From Pollenia angustigena (Eukaryota > Arthropoda > Insecta > Diptera > Polleniidae), in the NCBI GenBank assembly GCA_930367215.1, contig OV884059.1, positions 18,810,945-18,874,944 on the forward strand: DNA of 64,000 nt, written 5' to 3'. This document shows positions 51,930 to 62,867 of the stretch, one piece after another. The position numbers and the translations under genes were made by a program. A model generated the notes under the pieces. The model was given only the letters and a program-made list of their open reading frames with translations. It ran no database searches and was not told where the DNA came from. How positions within the stretch are numbered: the stretch's first letter is position 1; every line of letters begins with the position of its first letter.

Positions 51930-53221
51930 ATTATACCCTTCACCGAAGGTAGAAAGTGTATAAATAAGTTTGTCATTCCGTTTGTAATTTCTACAATATT
52001 GATCTAAGACCCTATAAAGTATATATATTCTGGGTCCTTATGAGGAGCGAAGTTGAATTAACAATGTCCGTCTGTCCGTTGAAATGGATTTTCCGAAGAC
52101 CCCATATATGATGGGGGCCAGGTTATTATATATTTATATCACATATGGTCCGGAATTGTTTGCTATTCAAATTCAGCAAGATCGGTCCACAAATGGCTGA
52201 GATATGAGCAAAAAACCACGACTACCTCTAATTTTTCCCAAAAATTCCTTGTGGTTGTTGTATTTCTATTACTTTTTGCTGTATATCTGCGGAACGGCAA
52301 AAGCCAAAATTTCCAAATTAGGTACACACATTTAGGTTGCCAATACAACACCATCCTACAAAATGTGGGCGGGATTGGAGAAGTGGGCGTGGTACCTCCC
52401 GTACAAAAAAAATTAAAAATTGTATAAAAACCTAAATTTTAAGGTTGCCATCTAAACTATGGATATGATTTATACACTAAAATATCGGAAATTTTTAGTA
52501 GAATATATTTTATAAAAAACTCGGGAAAATCGGCTCAGATACAAAAAAGTTATGACCAAAATTTTTTTTTTTTTTTTAATACCCACTTTCGTGAACCATA
52601 GGTCTCCCCGAGTCTAAGCTTTATAACTAAAGTAAATGGTAAATTTCTTCTTTAACACGTCGGTATATAAATTTGTCAAATGGGTTTAAAAATGGCTGAG
52701 TTATCAGCAAAAAACCGCGACTACCTTAAATTTTTAAAAAAAATCCCTTGTTGTTGTTGTATTTTTATTACCTTTTGCTGTATATCTGGTGAACGGAAAA
52801 AGCCAAATTTTCCAAATTAGGTGGTACACACAATAAGGTTGTCAATACACACCATCCTACAAAATGTGGGCGGGATTGGAGAAGTGGGCGTGGTACCTCC
52901 CGTACAAAAAATATCAAAAACTTCATAAAAACCTGAATTTGTGCACTGTTATATGACCAATATATCAAAAGACCGGAAATCTTTAGTAGAAAATATTTTC
53001 TGAAAATTTCGGAAAAATTGGTTCAGATGCAAAAAAGTTATGGCCATTAAAATTTTTATTAAAATACCCATTTTCGGGAATCATAGATCTTCCCGAGTCC
53101 AAACTTTACAACTCAAGTAAATGGTAAATTTCTTCCTTAACACGTCGGTATTTAAATCTTTCAAATCGGTTTAAAAATGGCTAAGTTATGATCAAAATAC
53201 TGCAATCCCAAAAATTATTGT
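51930..53221 (-). mobile_element. HINE-like element, family I, copy 7, with about 490-bp tandem units, 5' end missing
   Basis: Begins (as its 3' end on the minus strand) TTATACCCTTCACCGAAGGT, then TTGTCATTCCGTTTGTAATT and the (GTCC)n tandem near 52066-52080. The block containing GGCTGAGATATGAGCAAAAA, GTGGGCGTGGTACCTCCCGT and TTAACACGTCGGTATATAAA repeats with a period of about 490 bp (markers at 52194, 52692, 53177). Abuts copy 8 head to tail. Confidence 0.72.
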
Positions 53222-53595
53222 TTTTATACCCTTCACCGAAGGTAAAAGGGTATATATAACTTTGTCATTCCGTTTGTAATTTCTACACCCTATAAAGTAT
53301 ATATATTCTGGGTCCTTATGAAAAGCGAAGCTCAAATCCGGTTGTCCGTCTCTCCCCCCCCCCCTCCACCCCTTCACATTTGTTTACATATACTAGCATA
53401 ATGTTCAATATGATTTTCGTTATCATCCTTTTTTATTTCATCTATTTAACGAAACTATTTTAACAAATCGAAACTAGGAATTTTTGTGTTTTTTTGCTAC
53501 TTAAAAACTCCCCAAAAAGATAAAAGATATCAAGCACGCATACTTACAGGCCACAAACTATTTTGGTGAATATATTTCTATATTTCGGTTCAGAA

Positions 53596-54776
53596 CAGGG
53601 TTGTCAGATGTGGCGATTTCTCGCCAAACGTGGCGATTTTCAAACTTGTTTGGCGACCTAATTTTTGATTTGGCGACATGGCGATTTTTTGGCGATTTAA
53701 CAAAAAAGTTGGCGATTTTGTTGGCTATTTTTGATGAGCTATGCATTTGTTTTGAAAATCGTTAAATTCAATACTGAGAAACAATATTAATTTTATTATA
53801 CTTATATTATTTTTATGTATGAAGTTTGAGGCATTCATATGTATGGTCAGTATTTATAAGTTCAAATGGCTGATGAAGATAATGAATATCTTCGAGAAAA
53901 TAGTTTTTCATATTTAAAAGTGCTCTTGAAAGAATCAATAAATAGAAATTAACATAAATAAGTCTATGAACATTTTTTCATTATATGTATGTGGCAATTT
54001 TTTATCCCAGATACAATACGTTGTTGTCAGTGATATTTTAAAGATTTTTATGAACTCTAACATACCTTTGGACATTTCTGAAACCCAATGAAAAGATTAG
54101 CGTTGAATAATTGCAAAGATAAATAAGTTTATGCCAAAACTTTAAAGCTGCAACGAAACGGCAGATACGTACAATTTCAAGGAACTTACTTTGACTGTTC
54201 TTTATATGTTCTTTATATTATTATAAGTAATGCCTGCGTTTAAGCTATGAACTCCACTACAACTCGCCTTTGAAGTAGAATGCAATACGAACTTCTAGAC
54301 GCGTTGTTACGAGTTATAAGTTGCACTTCTTTTGTACATCGTACTTTTGTACATTGTATTCCAAAAAAGAAGACAAATAGGTAGCTTTGCCGGTGAAGCG
54401 TTTTAGATATATAATAAAACTGCAACTACATACATATATAAAAATGTAAATATATCCAATATTTGTTTAATACTAGCCGCAAAAAAAATTTTTTTGTAGT
54501 AAACATCGTACCATTTTTGTGTCCACTAGCTATTTTTACTTTTTTCTAAATAAAAATTAAGCAAAATATAATATACCATGGCGACTTTTTTGAATTTTTG
54601 GCGTATTTTAGCGATACGGAACAAATTAATATTTTTAGAATTTATAAAGAATATTTTTAATAAATTAAAAAATATGTATATTACTGCCAAAAACTTGAAA
54701 ATAAAGGCTTTGGCGATTTTGGCGATTTTTGACATTGAATTTGGCGAAAAAGGTCAAAATGAATCTGACAACCCTG
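53596..54776. mobile_element. hAT-like element with TTGGCGATTT iterations
   Basis: Perfect 8-bp duplications GTTCAGAA at 53588-53595 and 54777-54784 (fits nTnnnnAn). Termini CAGGGTTGTCAGAT and AATCTGACAACCCTG are inverted. TGGCGATTT-like words recur about six times near the left and four times near the right end, probable transposase-binding arrays. 1181 bp, no transposase. Confidence 0.9.
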
Positions 54777-54909
54777 GTTCAGAACTGAAATAAGTTTTAT
54801 GGTTTACAACTTTGCTATTGTGGTGAAAAAAAACATCAAAAGTAATTACAACTCAACACAGTGAAAATTAAACGGGCCATATTTCATTTTAATGATATTC
54901 AAACAACGT

Positions 54910-54980
54910 TCCTTCATGGTTTAGTTGTCTAGCGGGTGTGTTAAGTTAGAAACTGTGAGTTCTCTGGTTCGAATCTTGTT
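54910..54980 (+). other. tRNA-like module inside family I repeat, copy 8
   Basis: Perfect A box TGGTTTAGTTG (54917-54927) and perfect B box GGTTCGAATC (54966-54975), 49 bp apart. No paired acceptor stem, so a tRNA-derived module and not a tRNA gene. Confidence 0.68.
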
Positions 54981-55379
54981 TTTTTAAAAAGAAAATTTTT
55001 TGTTAACATTTTTATTTTTTTTATGTTCTAAAAACGATTTAAAAAAAATATTTACCAGTTTTCGCTTTTTAAATTTAATTTATAATGAAGTTTAAAGTAT
55101 TGTAAATATGTATGTATACATATGTAAAAATTATTTAGTTTTTGTCTAGTTGCTCTGTATTCTGCTCCCGCAATGGTGAAGGGTATATAAGATTCGGCAC
55201 AGCCGAATATAGCACTCTTACTTGTTTTTTTTTTTTTAATATTCAAATGTGTTTCAATAATTTTTTTTTGTTCTCTTTTAATTCAAATGTTTTATAAAAA
55301 TATAATAACAAAGCTTTATACATATCATTATAAAGAAATAATATTTAATTTAAAATAAAATTTTAATTCTATATGTTTT

Positions 55380-55542
55380 TGATTAGCGCGGTTTTTGGGC
55401 CCAAAAATTTAATTTTGTGTGCATCGCATGTCTTGATTTACACGATATATTTGTAACCAGTTCTGAACCTTGTTTTACACGAATTTGATTTACACGTGCT
55501 TTCTTCGGTCCCAACAGACCGCGTAAGTCAAGGGTTACCTGT
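55380..55542. mobile_element. Lone pogo/Tigger-like right terminus
   Basis: Ends AAGTCAAGGGTTACCTG followed by TA. The inverse, CAGGTAACCCTTGACTTA, has the form of a Tigger-type end. GATTTACACG words recur three times. No left partner was found. Confidence 0.5.
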
Positions 55543-55788
55543 ATATCGTTTATTTGTTCTCTTTTCCTTGTCCAAAGAGATCGGGTAAATGTTTTTCTTC
55601 AACACAGTGTATAGCCAGAGCTGTAGTTATTTGATTTGTCTTTATGTCTGTTTCGTGTTCTGATATTCTTGTACCAAGGCTTCTCTTTGTAGTACCCACG
55701 TAAACTTTTTTAAAAACAGGCAGTTAAGCCAGAAAAGTCTAAATTTTTATATTCCCACTTGAATCTTTTATGAGATTATGCAAATAAT

Positions 55789-56534
55789 TTATAAAAAAAT
55801 TTTGGTATTATCAATAGGGTTGTCTGGAACTTTTTTAAAGAGATTCTGCACCATAAGAAAAAATCCCTTATGTTTATCATCTTCTGACCTCTCATTAGTA
55901 CGTGAACAAAAACTTTGTCCGCAATACTTGACATTTTTGTTAAAAAATCAGAAAGATCATCTGAATTAGCGTTTCTTTTTCGGCTACGTTTACTTGTTGA
56001 CGGTTTTTCATTTGAGCAATCTTCAATGGGGGTCTATAAATATAATTTTATTATAATAAATTTGCAAATACAGTAAAATGTTTTTCTTACAATTACACAG
56101 TCGCTGTAATCATCAGAAGAGTGTTCTGATAAGATTCCATCGAAATTTACATCATTATCTTCGCTTGTATCAAAAGAGTCCGATTGGATACTGGATTTTG
56201 TTCTAAAAAATTTTTAAATTACATACACAATCCAATACATTTTAGCAGATGCATACTTCCTTGGTACTATTTGTTCATGGAGAAATTGCATATTTGTGAA
56301 ATATCTCAACTAGCTTTCTATTATTTCACATGCGCTTCCTGATGCAAAGTGAATTTTATTAAACTCTTTAACGAAGCGGTCACGCAAAGACTTCCTTACA
56401 TGGAATTTTTAATACTTTGCTTATAGCATTCCAAGCTTCAGCTCTTTTTTTTTTTTTTTTGTTTTTATAGTCCTGGCTTCCTTTTTTATACAATACTGGA
56501 TGTTTTTTATTTCCTCAATCAGTCTTTCCTCCAT
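55789..56534 (-). pseudogene. MADF/Myb-like Harbinger partner gene, broken
   Basis: Minus strand start MEERLIEEIKNIQYCIKKEA, then a frameshift at the A run (T run 56444-56461 on +), then RAEAWNAISKVLKIP and SLRDRFVKEFNKIHF, the MADF pattern (W-x-x-I ... SLRDRF). A GTAAGA...TAG intron of about 60 bp (56036-56094) follows acidic DTSEDNDVNFDG sequence; the tail is Ser/Lys/Arg-rich (PSTSKRSRKRN) and ends GFFLMVQNLFKKV. Autonomous Harbinger elements encode such a DNA-binding partner, and the position inside 46934-58624 fits. Stops and shifts make it non-functional. Confidence 0.72.
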
Positions 56535-56784
56535 AATCAAAATTTTTTTTAAATTATTCTTCTTATTGTCAGCTGTAGCTCGTTTCTGTATTTCTCGCAT
56601 CGAGAATTTCTTACATGAAGTGTGAAACAAAAAATTCCATCGTTTCTCGATTTATGAGATAAAAGTGTTTCTGTATTTAAATGCGAAAACAGACACAACA
56701 AATTCTGTTTATACTGGAATATTTCCAGTAATTAAGTATCAAATAAAAGCGAAACGTCAACAAAAGAAATAAATATAATAAAAA

Positions 56785-57180
56785 CAGGGCTGCCAGATTT
56801 GGCGAGTTATCGTCATCTTGACGATTTTTTGTTCCGAAATGAACAAAGTGACGTTTTGATGATTTTTTCTAAAAAAGTGACGAAAGCAAAAACAAAAATA
56901 ATTTTATAATTTTGTTGTTACTTTCTATACAAATTTTTCTTGAATTTTTAAATTTCAAAAACTTCCATTTTGTGGCGTTGAAAATCGAAAAAAAAAACAA
57001 TATGAATGTCTGTAGAAAGCAACAACAAATTTATAAAATATTTTTGATTTTGTTTTTGCTTTTAATGAAATTGTTGGCGTTGCGTTGCGTTTTACACTAT
57101 AAGCCCCTTAGTCTTCGAAATAAGATAATTGTAAATATTTTTATATGTTTGTTTATTAGAAAAATATGTAGATATCTTTA
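56785..57180. mobile_element. hAT-like left end CAGGGCTGCCAGA, copy 2
   Basis: CAGGGCTGCCAGATTTGGCG then TATCGTCATCTTGACGATTT matches 27326. The right terminus was not located; GAAATTGACGATTTTGACAC at 57972 may be its subterminal region. The frame at 56912-57181 has no domain. Confidence 0.5.
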
Positions 57181-57519
57181 GAAACAAGGGTTAAATTTTT
57201 ATATTTGTCCCTATTGTGAAAATTGTCCTCGAAATTGTCTGTCTCTTTCCTGAAAAATGTATCGGCAAATGCAAAATTTCGAGGAAAAGTAATGGACCGG
57301 CTTGGCTTATTTTGAACATTTAATACTTTTTATATACATATACAAAATATGATTGATATTTGATATTCTTATCTTATTGTACCAGAGAATGACAAAAGTA
57401 TCATTTTAAGTACTCTTTCAATATTTGTGAAAAAACATGTATGTATGGACATGTATGGCTAAAGATCAAAACCATACACATATGTACATTCCAATACCCA
57501 TAACAACCCTGAAAATAAA

Positions 57520-57685
57520 ATTGGACTGGTCCGATGTAATGCAAGCATGGACCATGTCATTGTCAAAAAGTGGTCGTAGTAAGACGACATGTGTTCGTTT
57601 TTCAACGACTTGCTTTCGTTTTTAAACGACTTCAAAACTAATCCTCTACTCCTTAGTAGTCCAAAGGTGGGTTATATGGTCATCT
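57520..57685. repeat. Dispersed repeat, inverted partner of 5730-5960
   Basis: GGACTGGTCCGATGTAATGC, AAACGACTTCAAAACTAATC and TCCAAAGGTGGGTTATATGG match the reverse complement of 5730-5960. Confidence 0.6.
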
Positions 57686-58627
57686 TTTATTTTTTGTTTA
57701 AAATTATATTTTCTCATGCCTTTGTGTAACTTCTCAAGGGAAAAATAACAATTTTAAATTGTTATCGGATTAAAGAAAATAAATAATTTTTTAAAAAATA
57801 ATCCTCCAGCTTAACAAAATAAATTTAATGAAATTATTAAATACCCATGAACTTTAACTGTGTTTTTGTTTGATTATTTTTTAATAAAAGTCGAAACAAA
57901 TTTGTTTAAAATTGATTTTAAATTGCACGATTTTTAAAACAAAAATACGATCTTTTTTATTTTTTTCTCAGGAAATTGACGATTTTGACACAAACTGATT
58001 AAAACTAAAACAAGGAAAGGCTAAAAAAAATTTAAAATAACAAAATATAACAATTGTTTTTTGTTTATTTTCATCATATAAATTATGCAATCATCATTTA
58101 TATTCCTTCTATTTTTTTATTTATTTTAAAAAAATAGTATATAATCATATTTTAAATTTAAAATATCTACATTTTGTTTTTCTCTCCACCAATTTCAAAT
58201 GTGACTTATTTTGACAGTTCTTGAAAGAAACTTTTCGCAAAATATTGTTATAGAAACACTTTTTCTCACATCCTTCCAATAATTGCTGGAAAATTATTTA
58301 AATGACAGATAATTCTCGCAAAGAAAAGATACAGAAACACTTGTGTGAGAAATACCATTTTTTGTTTCATTTCACACTATTTTTGTTGCAATTCACACAA
58401 TTCATGCGAAAAGTTTTACGATGTGAGAAATACAGAAACGGGCTACTGATTACTTGCCAAAAATACACAACGCGTTTAAAAGTTCAAAGTTAAGCAACTT
58501 TATGGCGCAAACGCGTCAAAATATTTTGCTGTAGCTTGTTTTGTGAAAATACACTAGTTTAATTTTTTTTTGACAGAAGACGACAGAGCGCGCACGTACT
58601 AACGCGTGTTATGTACTTATACCTTTA

Positions 58628-59103
58628 GAAATCCCTGAAGGAAACCTAGGTGCAAGTGTCCCCAAGTCAGCTACATTTGCCAAAATATTTGGCTTTAATA
58701 CGAAAAAAATTTTATCAATAAAAACTGAGAACTACAATTCCTATAAAAGTCGAAGAAATAATAAAAAAGATTGTTATGATTTCGTATTCGTACCAAAAGT
58801 GTAGACTACATTTACTAAATTGTTCTAGTGATTCTCTGGTTCCAATGTCTACTTATGTTCCCAAAGGAACTACCTAGTCGGTAGTACCAACGTCAGTAGA
58901 AGATTTCCAATGGCACACACATGTTAAATGACTAAAGTAAATAACATTGTCTGGGGTATAATAAGTCACAAGTACTGGTGACTGTGTCAATAGTTAATCA
59001 GTACATATTCACTAGTGACATTTCCGCCAGGGTTAAAACAATAATACTTAAACATATCTATTTTTCCTTAATTTTTTTAACACATTTAATCTATTGATTT
59101 TAT
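58628..59103. other. Gene-free stretch right of the Harbinger element
   Basis: Less AT-rich than its surroundings but without open frames, splice signals or terminal repeats that I can support. Confidence 0.35.
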
Positions 59104-59905
59104 TTCTTATACCCACACCACAATAGTGGAGAGGGTATTATGCATTTGTGCTGATGTGTGTAACGCCTTAAAACGCCTAGACCCACCTTTAAGTATACCG
59201 ATCGACTCAAAATCACTTTCTGAGTCGAACTAACGATGTTCGTCCGGCTAGCTGGCTGGCTGGCTGTCCATGTAACCTTGTGCGCAAATTACAGGTAGCA
59301 ATTTTGGAGATAAGATAGGGGGAAATTTCTTCCTCTCAAAAACTATCAAACCGATTTTAATGAAATTTAAAACATAGATAGATCCATTTCTATATGGACA
59401 CGTAAGCTGTACAGTTTTTCAAAAACAGGACCACAAGGGAGGTAAGGCGCAATTTCCGCCTCTCACACACTTTCAAACCGATTTTCATGTAGTTTATAAA
59501 CATTGATAAATCCATATTTATAAGGACACATAAGCTATAAAGTTTTTCAAAAATAGGACCACAAGGGAGGTAGGGCGCAATTTCCGCCTCTCACACACTT
59601 TCAAACCGATTTTCATGTAGTTTATAAATATAGATAAATCCATATTTATAAGGACACATAAGCTATAAAGTTTTTCAAAAATAGGACCACAAGGGAGGTA
59701 GGGCGCAATTTCCGCCTCTCACACACTTTCAAATCGATTTTCATGAAGTTTATGAACATAGATAGATCCATATCTATATGGACAAATAAGCTATACAGTT
59801 TTTCAAAAATAGGACCACAAGGGAGGTAGGGCGCAATTTCTGCCTGTCACACACTTTCAAACCGATTTTCATGAAGTTTATAAGCATAGATAAATCCATA
59901 TAAGG
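59104..59905 (-). mobile_element. HINE-like element, family II, with 128-bp tandem array
   Basis: Terminal hairpin ACCACAATAGTGGAGAGGGT, then CTGAGTCGAACTAACGATGT and a (GGCT)n short tandem at 59236-59262, ACCTTGTGCGCAAATTACAG. Positions 59347-59905 hold about 4.4 direct units with period 127-128 bp (starts 59347, 59474, 59602, 59730, 59858), each with AAACCGATTTTCATG and GGACCACAAGGGAGGTA. The leader hairpin end is missing. Confidence 0.8.
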
Positions 59906-59929
59906 ACCAGAGAACAGCTTTATACGATT

Positions 59930-60440
59930 GAAAAAAAATCGCATTTAATCAACAACAACAAATACACTCGCTTGCGGTCATACAATCAAACTTGCGCAAC
60001 CGCAAATATTCGCTGCTGGTTTGCAGTCATTCAAATATTGCACATCGTGCTTTGTTATTTATACAATCGTAAGCTTCGTTTTTTAATAAAGATGTTTGTG
60101 TGTTCTTTGCGACAATGATTGTTTTGGTAAAGAAAAAAAAATACAAACAAAAAAGCCAGAAATGAAGTAATTATTACTCATGTATTCATTCAGCATTAAC
60201 TATGTAGTAAAGGGCTTCAAGAATACATTCATTTGTTTATTACACACAAGCATTCCAATATTCATTCAAATATTTAAATAGTTAAATACTGGTTTACAGA
60301 GTTTAAGAGTTAAAATATAAAAGAGAGTGTAGTCTGTGTTTTACTTTATCATAACAAAGGCACACATTCTATTCACTCTTTTTCTTTGAATATTTATTTA
60401 CTCAATTTGCAAATGCAAACACACACAAGTATATGGTAAC
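59930..60440. repeat. Dispersed repeat, inverted partner of 45930-46560
   Basis: Shares CTTGCGCAACCGCAAA, TTCGCTGCTGGTTTGCAGTC, CGACAATGATTGTTTTGGTA and AAAGGCACACATTC with the reverse complement of 45930-46560. Class unknown. Confidence 0.6.
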
Positions 60441-60471
60441 AGTTAGACTATGTCCAAGAAATACTACATAG

Positions 60472-60560
60472 CAGTGTTGCCACTTTGTGGGTAATTACCC
60501 GAATTTGGTATAATTTTTACTGTCGTGGGTAGAGCGTGGGTAATTGCTCTTAGGTGTAAT
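60472..60560. mobile_element. hAT-like left terminus with GGGTAATT iterations
   Basis: CAGTGTTGCCACTTTGTGGG followed by GGGTAATTACCC and further GGGTAATT/GGTGTAATT words. The CAGTGTTGCC start is hAT-like, but no right end or duplication was found. Confidence 0.45.
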
Positions 60561-61155
60561 TCAGGTGTAATTTGAAATTTATTTCTTTTAAAATATTGTG
60601 GATAAAAAATGCACAGTCTTCTTACCAAAGTCTCGGTTTCTTTTAAGGAAAAGACTTCAATCATTAAATAAATATTTTCAAAAGTTCGATAATGAATGTC
60701 ACAAGATGGACTCTTAGATTTGGATAAAGATGACAATCATAGTGATTTAGAACCTAAAGTCTATTGAAAAAAGTTATTCAAACTAAAAACTAGCTTGGGG
60801 GAAGAAATGTTTCCAATATTCCACCATATAATTTATTTTATTTTTATCTGGCAACTTTCAAATGCTTTTGTTTAAAGAATATTTGAGCCGTTTATTTTGA
60901 AAGAAGCATAAGTCATTTCGGTTTTTAAGTCGAGATATTTAAGGGTTTGCGTTTTAACACGTTTAAAAATATGGATGCTAGCTTTCGAGAAGATTCACTT
61001 GTATTTGATACATCATGATAATGATATTTTTCTCAGTATTTATTATTATTATTATTTATTATTATTATTTATTATTATATTTATTATTAACTCGATTTTT
61101 TTTGAAAAAGTGACTAATGCCACTTTCAAAATAAACGGCTCATTTAACGCCCTTA
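60561..61155. other. Gene-free stretch with TTA microsatellite
   Basis: An imperfect (TTATTA)n microsatellite at 61037-61090 produces spurious Tyr/Ile-rich and Asn-rich frames on the two strands. Nothing else is supported. Confidence 0.5.
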
Positions 61156-62335
61156 TACCATGTTCACACGGACAGCAATATTCGTGTTTCGCTCTCTTAT
61201 TCCTGTTTCGCGCCCCAAACATGATTGAAACGACTTGTTTCCCCATACAAAATTTTGTGAGCGAAACAGGTCGTTTCATTTTGAAACAGGCTGCGAAACA
61301 GGACTATCATCGTCAATTTCGATAACATTTATCTTTAGTTTATCTGAACAAGCTCTCAAAAAAAATCAAAACAAAATTAAAATTGATGTTTAATAAAATA
61401 AAGTGATTATTATAACATAATAATAAGGGTATTCATTTCAGTTTTTTTATTTGTTGGAAAAATGGAAAAGTGGAAAAATGTAATTTTTGTTACAACAACC
61501 ACAAGAAAAAAAAATTCCACCAAAAGTTACATTTTTATCAGACTATAACCAAGTGTAAAAAAGTCAGGCTAAAAAGATGTAATTTTCCGCTTTAAACGTC
61601 AAACGAAATGATGTTGCCATTCATAAAAAATTGCTAATTTTTAATACAAAGTACGAAAAATTGCATCTCTTTTTATAAACTCTTGAATTGTACAACTCTG
61701 ATTTTAAAAATTATTTTTTATAGGTAGTTACAACATTTCAAAGATAACTTTTTTTTCATTTAATCTTTCAAAAAGAAAAATTCATATTAAATATGTGTTC
61801 AATGAAAAAAGTTATTAAAAAAGAATTAAAAAAAAGAAATGGGGTCAAAAAAATTGACAGAAGCTGAAGTTAATAAAATACTCGACTTTTTGGCAGACAA
61901 TCGTCATTTTGAGTAACTTTTTGTAGTCGAATATTATGATGAAAATAACACCAATCACTTCGTTTTAAATTTAATAATCAATTAATTCACTTTTAACACT
62001 TTTGTTCGGCATCTTGAAAAATATCAATTACTTCCACGAATTATTTGACAGTTTGTAAAAAAAAACCCCCGTTCACGTCAATAAGAGTGTAATTTTTCTT
62101 TTTTCCATTTTTCCAACCAAAAAAAATTGAAATGAATACCCTTAATATCAATAAAAGTGTTAAATAATATCTGTTTAAGTTTTATTTACTTTTTTTTATC
62201 TATTTTAAAAAAAATCAAACTAACAACACAAAAAAATGTCAAAATGAAACAGGAATAAATCGTATGAACAGCATGTTTGACAAACTAGTTTCAAAGAGCG
62301 AAACGAGTGGTTTATAACGCCGTATGAACATAGCA
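61156..62335. mobile_element. Harbinger-like element with GAAACAGG iterations
   Basis: TTA on both sides (61153-61155, 62336-62338). Left TACCATGTTCACACGG and right CCGTATGAACATAGCA are inverted with three mismatches. GAAACAGG/CCTGTTTC-type words recur at least six times near both ends (61205-61310, 62245-62310). A second element (61436-62142) is nested. Confidence 0.7.
61436..62142. mobile_element. Element with AGGGTATTCATTTCA termini
   Basis: Left AGGGTATTCATTTCAGTTTT and right AAAATTGAAATGAATACCCT are inverted; TTGGAAAAATGGAAAA/TTTTCCATTTTTCCAA continue inside. TAATA flanks both sides. A 25-codon frame starting MGSKKLTEAEVNKILDFL at 61840 is too short to interpret. Confidence 0.72.
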
Positions 62336-62341
62336 TTACAT

Positions 62342-62440
62342 AGGGTCTCCACCTGAGATAAGATATAAGATTTTTATATCAGAAAACGTAAAATTCAATC
62401 GCATAGAGTATTTTTATTTTACGTGTGGACTCTCAAACAG
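62342..62440. repeat. Short inverted repeat with GGGTCTCCAC / GTGGACTCTC ends
   Basis: The ends pair imperfectly, and AGTCTCCACCTAACATAAAA at 4038 has a similar edge, so this may be a terminus of the same family as 4030-4202. A CATA microsatellite follows at 62537-62562. Confidence 0.35.
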
Positions 62441-62699
62441 TGTTAGGTTAGTACTTATATTATAATAAATGTTATGAGACAGTTGTTATGAGAAATCTTA
62501 TAACAACTATCTTATAAGATGAGCTGTCAAAAAAACACATACATACATACATACATATAAAACAATAATAAGACGCTATCACTAACATGTTTAATTTTTT
62601 AGCGCAAATTGTGAAAATCTTGTGATAATTGTTTAAAAAAACAAAAACACAAGTTTACTGTACGATAATCATTCGATTATGCAATCTTAAGGCCCAAAT

Positions 62700-62867
62700 A
62701 CACTTGTCAAATGCTTGTCCAGCTGGCGAATTCATCGTGTACGTGTGCTTGACGTAATATTCGCCGTCATATCTAAATTTTTTGATTTTCCATCCAGCAT
62801 CGTCGGTGTGACACATACAAAGACATTTTCACTAATACTACCACAGTCCTTGATGAGTATTTTAATC
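62700..62867. mobile_element. Harbinger-type MITE (AGGGCGAAATACAC family), copy 2, interrupted
   Basis: After TTA (62697-62699), AGGCCCAAATACACTTGTCA and AATGCTTGTC match the inverted right end of 12992-13185; interior CATCCAGCATCGTCGGTGTG and AATACTACCACAGTC also match. It is cut at 62867 by the hAT-like element, and its remaining end lies outside the window. Confidence 0.72.

Larger units (their letters stand above)
53222..55226 (-). mobile_element. HINE-like element, family I, copy 8, complete but split by an hAT-like element
   Basis: 3' end TTATACCCTTCACCGAAGGT at 53225; 5' end AGATTCGGCACAGCCGAATA then TAGCACTCTTACTTGTT at about 55190-55226. The (C)n-rich GTCC tandem is at 53345-53375. 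The hAT-like element 53596-54776 is inserted and a tRNA-like module lies at 54910-54980. Confidence 0.75.
56574..58446. mobile_element. Element with TAGCYCGTTTCTGTATTTCT inverted termini
   Basis: Left TAGCTCGTTTCTGTATTTCT then CGCATCG and right CGATGTGAGAAATACAGAAA then CGGGCTA are inverted. Extra TTTCTC(G/A)CAT motifs recur inside. CTG flanks both ends, which may be chance. It encloses an hAT-like end at 56785. A diverged fragment lies at 6535-6620. Confidence 0.6.
46934..58624 (+). mobile_element. PIF/Harbinger DNA transposon with both ends, transposase and partner gene, exploded by insertions
   Basis: TTA flanks both ends (46931-46933, 58625-58627). Left end ATGTGGAAGTACATAACACG and right end (reverse complement) AGGTATAAGTACATAACACG are inverted, continuing CGYTAGT. 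Inside are a HARBI1-type transposase relic on + (47169-47810) and a MADF/Myb-like partner relic on - (55789-56534), the two genes expected of an autonomous Harbinger. The 11.7-kb span is mostly later insertions: HINE-like repeats, a 3-kb Harbinger-like element, hAT-like elements and MITEs. The 3' half of the transposase was not found. Confidence 0.8.

Noticed and set aside
54910..54980. Functional tRNA gene
   Set aside because: A and B boxes are good but the acceptor and anticodon stems do not pair, and the same module sits inside several dispersed repeat copies.
60975..61325. 116-codon frame with a Tyr/Ile/Leu-rich, membrane-like segment
   Set aside because: The hydrophobic stretch comes from a TTA microsatellite and the frame runs across the border of a TTA-flanked element.
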